DNA of 64,000 nucleotides from contig JAEKKJ010000016.1 in the NCBI GenBank assembly GCA_019510435.1, positions 124,001 to 188,000 of the forward strand. Direction: 5' to 3'. The position numbers and the translations under genes are program-made. Below, piece by piece: positions 49,350 through 61,219 of this stretch. The first letter of the stretch is position 1. Each line of letters starts with the position of its first letter. The DNA comes from Caulobacterales bacterium. Lineage in GTDB: Bacteria; Pseudomonadota; Alphaproteobacteria; Caulobacterales; Caulobacteraceae. The notes beneath the pieces are model-generated. The model saw only the letters and a list, made by a program, of their open reading frames with translations, had not been told where the DNA came from and made no database searches.

Positions 49350-50071
49350 AGCAGCATCCCCGCCAGGTTCTGGTACTCGACGAAGGTCTTGGTGGGCTGG
49401 GCGGCGAGGATCACATCCTCCACCACCCGCTCTGGCGTGATGCCACGCGTCTTGGCCTGGTCGACGATCTGGCCCTCGATCAGCGGGGTCTTCACATAGC
49501 CGGGGCAGATGGCGTTGACCGTGATCCCGGTGCGGGCCAGCTCCACGGCGCAGGACTTGGTGAAGCCCACCACGCCGAACTTCGCCGCGCAGTAGGGGGC
49601 CTTGAATGCTGACGCCACCAGCCCGTGGGCCGAGGCGATGTTGACGATCCGGCCGCGCCCCTGGGCCTTCATGATCGGTATGGCCGCCTTGCTGGCGTGG
49701 AAGGTCGACGACAGGATCACCGCGATCAGGGCGTCCCACTTGTCTTCCGGATAGTCGTCCACCGCCGCCACGTGCTGGATCCCGGCGTTGTTGACCAGGA
49801 TGTCGAGGCGCCCCAGCTCGCGGTGGGCGTAGGCCACCAGGTCGCGGATCTCCTCCGGCTTGGTCATGTCGGCCGCGTGATAGAGCACCCGCGCATTGGT
49901 CTTCTGCTGAATCGCCTGGCGGTCGGCCTCGATCTTGGCCGGGTCGCCGAAGCCATTGAGGACGACGTTGACGCCCTGCTCCGCCAGGGCCGTGGCCAGC
50001 GCCTGGCCAATGCCGGAGGTCGAGCCGGTGATCACGGCCACATGGCCTTCCAGATGGTAGTCCACGGCCAT
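49274..50071 (-). CDS. bdhA: 3-hydroxybutyrate dehydrogenase (SDR)
   Basis: AVITGSTSGIGQALATALAEQG...NNAGIQHVAAVDDYPEDKWDALIAVILSSTFHASKAAIP...YCAAKFGVVGFTKSCAVE. Confidence 0.9.
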   Translation of the reverse strand: MAVDYHLEGHVAVITGSTSGIGQALATALAEQGVNVVLNGFGDPAKIEADRQAIQQKTNARVLYHAADMTKPEEIRDLVAYAHRELGRLDILVNNAGIQHVAAVDDYPEDKWDALIAVILSSTFHASKAAIPIMKAQGRGRIVNIASAHGLVASAFKAPYCAAKFGVVGFTKSCAVELARTGITVNAICPGYVKTPLIEGQIVDQAKTRGITPERVVEDVILAAQPTKTFVEYQNLAGMLLYLVSDMGSAATGAALSVDGGWTAT

Positions 50072-50082
50072 GGTCGGCCTCC

Positions 50083-50889
50083 CTAGCTCTTGGTGGCAGC
50101 CTTGCGCTGTTGGGCGACCGGCGGCGGCTGGGGCCGCAGGAACACCATCTCGTCCTCGGACGACAGCTGCGGCTGGTAGGCGTAGCCGTCGGCGTCGAAG
50201 GCCTTGAGGTCCGCCGCCCGTTCGATCCGGTTGTCGATGGCGAAGCGCGCCATGCGGCCGCGCGCCCGCTTGGCGAAGAACGAGATGACCCGGGCCTCGC
50301 CGTCCTTGGCCTCCAGGAACCGGGTGGCGACCACCGGCGCCTTCAGCGCCTTGCGGTCCACGGCGGCGAAATATTCCTCGCTGGCGCAGTTCACCACCGC
50401 GCGCTCCTTGTGGCCCACCAGGGCCATGTCGAGAGTCTCGGCCACACGCGGCCCCCAGAAGTCGTAGAGGCTTGCGCCGCGCCGGGTCTTCAGCCGCGTT
50501 CCCATCTCCAGCCGGTACGGCTGGATGGCGTCGAGCGGGCGCAGCACGCCGTAGAGGCCGGAGAGGATCCGCACCCGCGCCTGCGCCCAGGCCAGCGCCC
50601 GCTTGTCCAGCTCACGCGCCCGCAGGCCGAGGTAGACATCGCCGTTGAAGGCGAAGGCCGCCTGCAGCCCCTCCTCGGAGTCCGGATCGAAGGCCTGGAA
50701 GCGCTCCCGGTTCAGCTGGGCCAGGCCGTCGGACAGCGCCATCAGCCGCTTGAGGTCCCGCGCGGTCAGCTTGCGGGTGGTCTTGGCCAGCTCCGCCGTC
50801 TGGTCGCGCAGCTCCGGCAGGGTCAGCGGGGTCCGGACCGGCGCGGCCGTGAAATCGAGCGCCTTGGCCGGGGAGAGGACGATCAGCAT
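50083..50889 (-). CDS. yaaA: YaaA family peroxide stress protein
   Basis: MLIVLSPAKALDF...LSGLYGVLRPLDAIQPYRLEMGTRL...NCASEEYFAAVD...ISFFAKRARGRMARF. Confidence 0.94.
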   Translation of the reverse strand: MLIVLSPAKALDFTAAPVRTPLTLPELRDQTAELAKTTRKLTARDLKRLMALSDGLAQLNRERFQAFDPDSEEGLQAAFAFNGDVYLGLRARELDKRALAWAQARVRILSGLYGVLRPLDAIQPYRLEMGTRLKTRRGASLYDFWGPRVAETLDMALVGHKERAVVNCASEEYFAAVDRKALKAPVVATRFLEAKDGEARVISFFAKRARGRMARFAIDNRIERAADLKAFDADGYAYQPQLSSEDEMVFLRPQPPPVAQQRKAATKS

Positions 50890-50979
50890 CGCCGCTCCTT
50901 TGCCGCGACTTGGGCCCGGCGCCAAGGCGCATAGATCACTACGGCTCAGCTTGCGTCGCGCCGGAGGCTCGGCAATGAG

Positions 50980-52839
50980 TTGCACATGGGGACTGTTCGC
51001 GGTGACAGGGCGCTCTACGCGCTGCTGGCGGGGTTTGTCGCGCTCGCGGCGGTGGTCCTGGCCACCGTGTGGTTCAGCGAGCAGGAGGCCGAGGCCTCGC
51101 GCTGGGTCGGCCATACGCTCCAGGCCGAGAGCCAGCTGAGCCGGGTGCGCGCCTCGATCCTCGAGGCCGAGGCCTCGCAGCGAGGCTACCTGCTCAGCGG
51201 CCGCGAAGACTTCCTGGTCCCCTACCACCAGGCCTCGGACGCCCTGCCGTCCGAGATTGACGAGCTGTCGCGGCTCACCGCTGACAACGACCGCCAGCGC
51301 GACAACATCCGGCGGCTGCGGGCGATCATCGAGGCCCGGCGCGTGCTGCTGGCTCAGAATGTGGAGATCCGCCGGAGTGGCGCGGCCGTGCCGGCCGAGC
51401 GGCTGGAGCGCGGGCGTCGACTGATGGACGACAGCGCCGCGGTGGTCGCCGACATGCGGGCCGTGGAGGAGCGCCTGTTCGCGCAGCGGACCGCGGCCGT
51501 CGCCGGCCAGCGCCTGGCGCTGCGGATCGCCCTGATCGCCACCACCCTGGTGGTCTTCGCCCTGGGCGCCTTTGCATTCGGCAATGCGCGGCGGCGCCTG
51601 GCCGAGGCGCTGCGGATCCGCGACGAGCTGGCGGCCGCGAACGAGCACCTGCGCGAGGAGGCCGCGAGCCGCGCGGCCGCGGAGGCCCAGGTCCGCCAGG
51701 TGCAGAAGATGCAGGCCATCGGCCAGCTCACCGGCGGCATCGCCCACGACTTCAACAACATGCTGGCCATCGTCATCGGCTCGCTGGACCTGGCCAAGCG
51801 GCGGCTGCGCACGGATGTCGACCGCGCCGAGGCCGGGATCACCAGCGCCCTGGAAGGCGCCGAACGCGCCGCCCAGCTGACGGCTCGCCTGCTGGCCTTC
51901 TCGCGGCTGCAGCCCCTGGAGCCGCGGGTGCTGGACGTCAACAAGCTGGTGGGCGGCATGTCGGAGCTGCTGCGCCGCACGATCGGCGAGCAGCTGCAGG
52001 TCGAGACCGTGCTGGCCGGCGGCCTCTGGCGCACCCAGGTCGACCCGGCCCAGCTGGAGAACGCACTGGTGAACCTGTGCGTCAACGCCCGCGACGCCAT
52101 GCCCGACGGCGGCAAGCTGACCATCGAGACGGCCAACAGCCACCTGGACGACGCCTACGCGGCCGGCCAGCCCGACGTGGAACCGGGGCAATATGTGATG
52201 ATCTCGGTGAGCGACACCGGCGTCGGCATGCCGCCGGACGTGGTCGAGCGGGCCTTTGAGCCCTTCTACACCACCAAGGGCGTCGGTCGCGGAACGGGCC
52301 TGGGGCTCAGCCAGGTGCACGGTTTCGTCAAGCAGAGCCGCGGGCACGTGAAGATCTATTCCGAGCCCGGCGTGGGCACGACGATCAAGATCTACCTGCG
52401 CCGCGCCACCGACGAGCCCGAGGCCGAGATTCCGGTGCGGCCGCCGGGAGACCTCCCGCGCGGCCTGCCAGGAGAGATCATCGTGGTGGTCGAGGACGAG
52501 GATCGCGTGCGCCATCTCAGCGTCGATGCGCTGCGCGAGCTGGGCTACACCGTCGTGCAAGCCTCCGATGCGGCCCAGGCGCTGGCGCTGCTGGCGCTGC
52601 AGCCGCGGGTGGACCTGCTGTTCACCGACGTGGTGATGCCGGGACTGGACGGCCGGCGGCTGGCCGACCGGGCCCGCGAACTGCGCCCCGACCTGAAGGT
52701 GCTCTACACCACCGGCTATACGAAGAACGCCATCGTCCACAACGGCATGCTGGACCCGGGCGTGGCGTTCCTGGCCAAGCCGTTCACGGTGGAGCAGCTG
52801 GCGGTGAAGGTGCGCCAGGTGCTGGACGCGGACGGCTAG
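50980..52839 (+). CDS. CHASE3-like sensor hybrid histidine kinase with C-terminal receiver
   Basis: N-terminal TM plus CHASE3-like region; [68 protein letters not shown]-like HATPase; REC [21 protein letters not shown]. Confidence 0.92.
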   Translation: [619 protein letters not shown]

Positions 52840-52951
52840 AGCACGATGACTTTTGTCGGAATCGACAAAAGTCTGAATCGTGCTCGTCGACTAAACGTGG
52901 CGAGCCTGTTCTTCCCGTCTTGATGTTCCATCAAAACGGGACAGGCTCTAG
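52836..52951 (+). repeat. CTAG-bounded GANTC-containing dispersed repeat, copy 3
   Basis: CTAGAGCACGATGACTTTTGTCGGAATCGACAAAAGTCTGAATCGTGCTCGTCGAC...TTCTTCCCGTCTTGATGTTCCATCAAAACGGGACAGGCTCTAG. Confidence 0.93.
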
Positions 52952-54357
52952 AACAGCACCCGCGGGTTCAGGATGCGCTTCGGGTCGAGCGCCTGGCGGA
53001 CCGCCCGCTGGGCCGCCAGCTCGGTCGCGCTCTTGTAGCGCGCGCCCTCGGCGGTCTTCATGGCGCCCAGCCCGTGCTCGGCGCTGATCGAGCCGCCCAG
53101 GGCCGCCACGATGTCGTGCACGATGCGCGAGCCGGCGTCGCGGCGCGCGGCATGCTCGGCGTCCGAGCCGCCGTCCGGGCGCAGGACGTCGTAGTGGATG
53201 TTGCCGTCGCCCACGTGGCCGAAGGCGGCGATGCGCGCGCCGGGCGCAAAGGTGGCCATGGCGGCGGTCGCCTGCTCCAGGAACGCGGGAACCTGGCTCA
53301 CGGGCACGGCGATGTCGTGCTTCCAGGTGGCGCCCTCGGGCTTCTGGGCCGGCGACTGGTTCTCGCGGATGGCCCACAGCGCCTTGGCCTGGGCCTGGGT
53401 CTGCGCCACCACGGCGTCGGCGATCAGCCCGGCCTCCAGGCCCTGCGCCAGGAAGCGCTCCATGGCCGCCTCCGCCGCGCCTTCCTCGGCCGCCTCGAAT
53501 TCGGCCAGGACGTACCAGGGATGGCGCTCAGCCAGCGGATCGCGCGTGCCGGCGATGTTGCGCAGGGCGAAGTCGATCCCCAGCCGGCCCATCAGCTCGA
53601 AGGCCTCCACCGCCCCGCCGGCGGTCTCCTTGGCGCGGGCCAGCAGACGGATGGCGTCGCTGGGCGAGGCGATGCCCAGCAAGGCGACCGCGCGCGACGG
53701 CAGGATCGGGAACAGCTTCAGGCTGGCGGCCGTGACCACGCCCAGGGTCCCCTCGGCGCCGATCAGCAGCTGCTTGAGGTCATAGCCGGTGTTGTCCTTG
53801 CGCAGGCGCTTCAGGCCGTTCCAGACCTCGCCGTTGGGCAGCACCGCCTCCAGGCCCAGCACCAGGTTGCGCGTCGTCCCATAGCGCAGCACCTGGGTCC
53901 CGCCGGCGTTGGTGGAGACCACCCCGCCCACCGTGGCCGAACCCTCCGACGCCAGCCCCAGCGGGAACCGCCGGCGCACCGCCGCCGCCACCTCATGCAC
54001 CTGGGCCAGGGTCACGCCGGCCTCGGCGGTCAGGGCGTCGTCGAAACCGTCGACCTCGCGGATCGCCCTCAGGCGCTCAGTGGAGAGCAGCACCTCGCCC
54101 TGCGGGATCTGGCCGCCGACGAGGCCGGTGTTGCCGCCCTGGACGGTGATCGCCTGGCCGGCCTCGAAGCAGACGCCCACCACCGCGGCCACCGCGGCCG
54201 TGTCGCGCGGCAGGGCCAGGAACGGCGTCTGGCCCACCCAGCGGTCGCGCCATTCCACCAGCTTGGGGGCGATGCGGTCGGGATCCTCGCTCCAGCCGCC
54301 CTCGCCAAGGACGGCCTTCAGGCGGGAGATCACGTCGGCGGGCACGGGCGCGGTCAT
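52948..54357 (-). CDS. FAD-binding oxidoreductase (D-2-hydroxyacid dehydrogenase / GlcD-like)
   Basis: VQGGNTGLVGGQIPQGEVLLSTERLRAIREVD...EGSATVGGVVSTNAGGTQVLRYG...FGHVGDGNIHYDVLRP...SISAEHGLGAMK. Confidence 0.92.
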   Translation of the reverse strand: MTAPVPADVISRLKAVLGEGGWSEDPDRIAPKLVEWRDRWVGQTPFLALPRDTAAVAAVVGVCFEAGQAITVQGGNTGLVGGQIPQGEVLLSTERLRAIREVDGFDDALTAEAGVTLAQVHEVAAAVRRRFPLGLASEGSATVGGVVSTNAGGTQVLRYGTTRNLVLGLEAVLPNGEVWNGLKRLRKDNTGYDLKQLLIGAEGTLGVVTAASLKLFPILPSRAVALLGIASPSDAIRLLARAKETAGGAVEAFELMGRLGIDFALRNIAGTRDPLAERHPWYVLAEFEAAEEGAAEAAMERFLAQGLEAGLIADAVVAQTQAQAKALWAIRENQSPAQKPEGATWKHDIAVPVSQVPAFLEQATAAMATFAPGARIAAFGHVGDGNIHYDVLRPDGGSDAEHAARRDAGSRIVHDIVAALGGSISAEHGLGAMKTAEGARYKSATELAAQRAVRQALDPKRILNPRVLF

Positions 54358-54380
54358 GCCTCTAAGGTAGTCCCACCCGG

Positions 54381-55308
54381 CTAGCCCACAAACCCCGCCG
54401 CGCGGCGCAGCCGGTCGTTGATCGCCTCGCCCAGGCCCTCGCCCGGCACCGGCGCCACCGCGATGCCCTTCGCCTGCGACCGGTCCGCCGCCCGCAGGAA
54501 GGAGAACAGGTTCGCCGCCGCCTCCGCCAGATCGCCTCGCGGGCTGAGGTTGAAGGCGCCCGGCCACCGCGGCCCGAACCCCACCCAGACCTCGTCGTCG
54601 CGCGGCTCGGTGACGTTCAGGCGCACCGGCAGGTTCGGCGCGTAATGCCGGGTGAGCCGGCCCGGGGAGCGTTTCGCATCGGCCTCGGCCTCGGAGAGCG
54701 GCCCCACCACGGCCTCGATCTCGGCGCGCGTCACCGCGCCCGGGCGCAGCAGCCGCGGGGTGTCGAGCAGAGACACGACCGTAGATTCCAGGCCGATGGC
54801 GCAGGGTCCGCCGTCCAGCACCGCAGCGGCCGCCGCCCCGGTCTCGTCCATCGCGTCGGCGAGGGTCGTGGGGCTGGGCCGCCCCGACCGGTTCGCCGAG
54901 GGCGCCACCACCGGCCCGCCGAACGCCGCGATCAGGGCGTGCGCCAGAGGATGGGCGGGAGCCCGCACCGCCACGGTGTCCAGCCCGGCGCGCGCCAGGT
55001 CGCATACCGCCATGTCGTCGCTCGCCGGCAGCACCAGGGTCAGCGGGCCCGGCCAGAACCGCGCCGCCAGCGCCTCGGCCCGCGCCTCGAAGCCGGCGAT
55101 GCGCCGAGCCATGGCCAGGTCGGCCACATGGGCGATCAGCGGGTTGAAACTGGGCCGGCCCTTGGCGGCATAGACCGCGGCCACGGCGCGTGGGTTGGCG
55201 GCGTCGGCGGCGAGGCCGTAGACCGTCTCCGTCGGCATCAGCACCAGGCCGCCCGCGGCCAGGGCCCCCGCCGCGGCGGCTACGGCTGGCGCCTGGCCTT
55301 CAGCGAGA
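54381..55308 (-). CDS. L-threonylcarbamoyladenylate synthase (Sua5/YciO/TsaC)
   Basis: GGLVLMPTETVYGLAADAANPRAVAAVYAAKGRPSFNPLIAHV...APSANRSGRPSPT...RHYAPNLPVRL; 5' end uncertain, probably overlaps the upstream gene. Confidence 0.9.
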
Positions 55309-56602
55309 CCGTCACGCTCACCTTCGCCGGGATCTGATCGGTGCTCTGCCACTCGCCCTGCCCAACGCCGAAGGCTGTCCGGTCGAGGCTGGTTACACCG
55401 CTGACCGTCGCTGTGTCGCCGTCGATCTTGAGCTTGAACGGCAGCTCCGCCGCCCGGCTGACGCCGCGCAGCTCCAGCTTGCCGTGGGCCACGAAGCGGC
55501 CCTCCGCGGTCTTGGTGAACTTGGTGGCCGTGAAGGTCGCCTTCGGATGCTCGGCGGTGTCGAACCAGTCGCCCGACGGCAGGCTGGCGTCGCGCTGCTG
55601 GTCGCCGGTGTTCACCGAGGCCAGGTCGATGGCGACGCTGACCTTGGAGCCCTCCAGGGCGTCGGGGCTGAACAGGATGTCGGCGGTCCATTTCTCGAAC
55701 CGCCCCTGGATCGGCGACCCGCCCCAGGCCGTGGCGAAGCCGAGGGTGGAGCCCGGCGCGATCTTCCAGGCGACCGGCTTGGCGATGGGCGCAGGCGGGG
55801 GCGCAGCCTCCGCCGTGGCGGCGGCTGCTGCGCCGGCTGATGGGGCCCCGACCGGAGGCGCGGCTTCGACGGGCTCAGCCGCGACCTGGGCGGCCGGCAG
55901 GGGCGCGGCGCGCGGCAGCGGCGGCTGGACCAGTTCGGCGAAGGCCACGACGCCGACGAAGGCCAGGGCGATGGCGATCAGCCGCGGCTCCAGCCAGCGC
56001 CCGCTCTTCGCACCGGGCGCCATGCGCGACAGGATCGGCTCGTCGACGTGGAACAGCTGGTGCTTGAGCGCGCCGGCCACGTGCAGGGCCAGCAGGACGT
56101 AGCCGAACTTGATGATCAGCCCGTGCCCGGTCACGCCGAACTTGTGCCAGGCCGCCTTGGCCGCCGGCGCCAGCTCCGCCAGGCCCGGGATGTGCGGCCA
56201 CGGGACCACGCCATAGAGCAGGGTCGGGATGGCGATGCGGCTGGTGGAGACCATGATCCAGCCGGTGAGCGGCATGCCGATCATGACCAGGTAGAACGAG
56301 CCGTGCACCACGCCGGACAGCCGCCGCTCCCAGGTCGAGAGGCTGGCGGGCTCCGGCGGCGGCGGATTGACCAGCCGCCAGGCCAGCCGCGCCAGACTGA
56401 GCAACAGGACCGTGATGCCGATCGACTTGTGCAGCTGGGTGACCGCGAAGTGCGCCGGCGTCGGCGGCCCCTCCATGCGGCCCGCCAGGATCACCTGGGT
56501 GACGATCAGCGCGGCGATGGTCCAGTGCAGGACGATGGCGACCGTGGAGTAGCGCTGGCGGGCCGCCGAGGTCGGCGCGCCGTGCGCGGGGACTTGCACC
56601 AT
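55280..56602 (-). CDS. Cytochrome b561 domain fused to a YceI domain
   Basis: N-terminal IVLHWTIAALIVTQVILAG...HKSIGITVLLLSLARLAWR...four TM segments; C-terminal GSTLGFATAWGGSPIQGRFEKWTADILFSPDALEGSKVSVAIDLASVNTGDQQRDASL. Confidence 0.9.
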   Translation of the reverse strand: MVQVPAHGAPTSAARQRYSTVAIVLHWTIAALIVTQVILAGRMEGPPTPAHFAVTQLHKSIGITVLLLSLARLAWRLVNPPPPEPASLSTWERRLSGVVHGSFYLVMIGMPLTGWIMVSTSRIAIPTLLYGVVPWPHIPGLAELAPAAKAAWHKFGVTGHGLIIKFGYVLLALHVAGALKHQLFHVDEPILSRMAPGAKSGRWLEPRLIAIALAFVGVVAFAELVQPPLPRAAPLPAAQVAAEPVEAAPPVGAPSAGAAAAATAEAAPPPAPIAKPVAWKIAPGSTLGFATAWGGSPIQGRFEKWTADILFSPDALEGSKVSVAIDLASVNTGDQQRDASLPSGDWFDTAEHPKATFTATKFTKTAEGRFVAHGKLELRGVSRAAELPFKLKIDGDTATVSGVTSLDRTAFGVGQGEWQSTDQIPAKVSVTVSLKARRQP

Positions 56603-56732
56603 TCAGTTCGCTCCCAGGCCCAACACGAGGCGCTCCGCCCGCGGCGTCAGCGCTGCACATCTAACGGCGCCGCTCGCAAAAGGGCGCCCGCGGAAGCGGA
56701 AAGACACTGCCGCCGCCGACGAAACAGCGCCG

Positions 56733-57335
56733 CTATTTCTTGACGAACTCGACCTCGAACGAGAGGTCGACGGTGTCGCCGGCGAAGGGGCGCCCGCCCG
56801 TCACGCCGAACTCCGAGCGCTTGATCTTGCCGACGCCCGAGAACCCCATCCGGGTGCCCGCGCCCAGCAGGCCCGGCCCCACGCCGTTGAAATCCACATC
56901 CAGGGTCACCGGCTTGGTCACCCCGTGCAGGGTCAGGTCTCCGGTCAGCTGGCCATGGCCCTCGGCGTCGCTCACCAGCCCGGTCGAGGCGAACTGGATC
57001 AGCGGGTACTTGTCCGGCTCGAAGTAGCCGGCGACGGTCTTGTTGAAGATGTTGTCCTCTGTGTCGATCGACTTCGGATCCACCTTGATCAGCACCTTGG
57101 TGGCCTGCCAGCTGGTCGGGTCGTAGCTGAAGGCGCCCTCCAGCTTGTTGAAGCGCATGGTGTAGCGGGAGAAGCCTCCCATGTGCGGGATCTTCACGAT
57201 CAGGCTCGCGTGCCGCGGGTCCATGGCGTACTCGCCCGGCGGGACCTTGGCCGGATCCTTGGTCTGGGGATCGGCCGCGGCGGCGCCGGTGGCCACAAGG
57301 CCGGCCAGGAGGGCGATCGTGACGTGACGCAGCAT
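56733..57335 (-). CDS. YceI family periplasmic protein
   Basis: Signal peptide; YAMDPRHASLIVKIPHMGGFSRYTMRFNKLEGAFSYDP...GDLTLHGVTKPVTLDVDFNG. Confidence 0.93.
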   Translation of the reverse strand: MLRHVTIALLAGLVATGAAAADPQTKDPAKVPPGEYAMDPRHASLIVKIPHMGGFSRYTMRFNKLEGAFSYDPTSWQATKVLIKVDPKSIDTEDNIFNKTVAGYFEPDKYPLIQFASTGLVSDAEGHGQLTGDLTLHGVTKPVTLDVDFNGVGPGLLGAGTRMGFSGVGKIKRSEFGVTGGRPFAGDTVDLSFEVEFVKK

Positions 57336-57566
57336 TCAGAGCGTTCCTTCCGATCGGACGACGGATGATAGGGCCAAGCGGGGCGGCGCGCCGCCCGTAA
57401 AAACCCTGCCTGCCGCCGGCGCTGTCCGGGACGCCGTCGGCGCAGGTCAATGCCGCCTTCTGCAGTGAAGGATGCTGGGTCGGCGAATTTTATTCCGGCC
57501 GGCGCGGCCTTGACCCGCCGGGACCGTGGCCTAGAGAGCGGGAGACCTCTGTTCCGGAACCTGCCC

Positions 57567-59312
57567 ATGACCTTCCGCGCCCCTGCCCGCGACCTGGCGT
57601 TCGCGCTCAAGACGGTGGGCCACAGCGAGATGATCGCCCGGCTCTATCCGGACCTGGACGAGGACACTGTCCAGGCCGTGCTGGAGGCCGCCGCCGCCTT
57701 TGCGGACAACGAGCTGGCGCCGCTGAACCGCAAGGGCGACCTCGAGGGCGCCCGCTACGAGAACGGCAAGGTCACCGCCGCGCCGGGCTTCGCCGAGGCC
57801 TATCGCCACTTCGTCGAGCAGGGCTGGAACTCTCTCTCCGCCCCGCCCGAGCACGGCGGCCAGGGCCTCTCCAAGGCCATGGAGTTGGCGGTGTTCGAGA
57901 TGGTCCACGCGGCCAACATGGCCTTCGGCCTCTGCCCCATGCTGACCCAGGGCGCCATCGAGGCGCTGACCCTGCACGGCACGGAGCGCCAGAAGCGCCT
58001 GGTGCTGCCCAAGCTGGTCAGCGGCGAATGGACCGGCGCCATGTGCCTGACCGAGCCGCAGGCGGGCTCGGACCTCTCGGCCCTGACGTCCATGGCCCGG
58101 CCCGACGGCCAGGGCGGCTGGCGCCTGACCGGCCAGAAGATCTTCATCACCTGGGGCGACCACGACGCGGCGGACAACATCTGCCACTTGATCATCGCCC
58201 GCACGCCGGACGCCCCGCCCGGCGTCAAGGGCATCAGCCTGTTCCTGGCCAACAAGTTCGAGGTGAAGGACGACGGCTCGCTGGGCGGGCGCAACGGTTT
58301 CCGGCCGGCGTCGATCGAGCACAAGCTGGGCATCCATGGCTCGCCCACCTGCGTCATGCTCTACGAGGACGCCCAGGCCGAACTGGTCGGCGAGCTGGGC
58401 CAGGGCCTGGCCCACATGTTCGTCATGATGAACGCCGCGCGCCTGCAGGTGGGCGTCCAGGGCGTGGCCATCGCCGAGCGGGCGTTCCAACAGGCGCTGG
58501 AATTCAGCCAGGAGCGCAAGCAGGGCCGCACCGCCTGGGACGCCGACGGCTCGATCTACGGCCACCCCGACGTGCGCCGCACCCTGATGCTGATGAAGGC
58601 CCGGATCGAGGCGGCGCGCGGGATCTGCCTGCTGACCGGCGTCCTGGCCGACCTGGCGCACAAGGCCGGCACCGAGGCCGAGCAGGCGGCGGCCAAGGCG
58701 CGCCAGGAGCTGCTGACCCCCATCGCCAAGGCCTGGTCCACCGACCTCGGCGTCGACGCCGCCTCCCAGGGCCTCCAGGTCCATGGCGGGATGGGCTTCA
58801 TCGAGGAGACCGGGGCGGCCCAACACTACCGCGACGCCCGCATCGCCCCGATCTACGAAGGCACCAACGGCATCCAGGCCCTGGACCTGATCGGCCGCAA
58901 GCTGCGGTCCAACGGCGGCGAGACCCTGCGGGCGCTGTGCGGCGAGATGGCCATGACCGCCGAGGCGCTGACCGAAGCGCCCGGCCTGGCCGCGGTGGGC
59001 CGCCGGCTGGCCACCGGGATCATGGCGCTGGAGCGCGCGGCCGACGGCATCGTCGCCGCCGACAACGCCGTGGCCCTGACCGTGGCGACCCCGTTCCTGA
59101 AGCTGGCCGGCGATGTAGTGGGCGGCTGGATCCTGGGGCGCCAGGCGCTGGTGGCCGCGGGATCGGACGATCCCTGGCTGGTGGCCAAGGGCGGCCTCGC
59201 CCGCCTCTACGCCAGCCAGGTGCTGAGCCTCGCGCCCGGCCTGGCCGACGCTATCGCGGAGACCGATCCGGCCGAGCTGGAAGCGACGCCGGCAGCGGCG
59301 CTGGCGGGCTAA
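57567..59312 (+). CDS. Acyl-CoA dehydrogenase (with C-terminal extension)
   Basis: GAMCLTEPQAGSDLSALTSMA...GQKIFITWGDHD...KLGIHGSPTCVMLYEDA...QGLQVHGGMGFIEETGAAQHYRDARIAPIYEGTNGIQALDL. Confidence 0.95.
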   Translation: MTFRAPARDLAFALKTVGHSEMIARLYPDLDEDTVQAVLEAAAAFADNELAPLNRKGDLEGARYENGKVTAAPGFAEAYRHFVEQGWNSLSAPPEHGGQGLSKAMELAVFEMVHAANMAFGLCPMLTQGAIEALTLHGTERQKRLVLPKLVSGEWTGAMCLTEPQAGSDLSALTSMARPDGQGGWRLTGQKIFITWGDHDAADNICHLIIARTPDAPPGVKGISLFLANKFEVKDDGSLGGRNGFRPASIEHKLGIHGSPTCVMLYEDAQAELVGELGQGLAHMFVMMNAARLQVGVQGVAIAERAFQQALEFSQERKQGRTAWDADGSIYGHPDVRRTLMLMKARIEAARGICLLTGVLADLAHKAGTEAEQAAAKARQELLTPIAKAWSTDLGVDAASQGLQVHGGMGFIEETGAAQHYRDARIAPIYEGTNGIQALDLIGRKLRSNGGETLRALCGEMAMTAEALTEAPGLAAVGRRLATGIMALERAADGIVAADNAVALTVATPFLKLAGDVVGGWILGRQALVAAGSDDPWLVAKGGLARLYASQVLSLAPGLADAIAETDPAELEATPAAALAG

Positions 59313-59341
59313 AACGGCGCCGGTAACACCGCGCGTTTTGG
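59313..59341 (+). terminator. Candidate bulged-stem terminator after the acyl-CoA dehydrogenase gene
   Basis: AAAACGGCGC...CGCGCGTTTT just after the stop codon. Confidence 0.35.
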
Positions 59342-59388
59342 GCTGATTTACCTTTGGAAATTACCGTTCGGCCGGGGGGATCGAACGG

Positions 59389-61215
<1,827 letters not shown>

Positions 61216-61219
61216 GGTC

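Noticed and set aside
52948-55005. 685-aa extended FAD-oxidoreductase ORF
   Set aside because: The N-terminal extension is an alternate frame over the Sua5 gene; ATG at 54357 gives a normal GlcD-like protein.
54381-55691. 436-aa extended Sua5/TsaC ORF
   Set aside because: The first ~130 residues are an alternate frame of the b561-YceI gene; the family fold starts near 55300.
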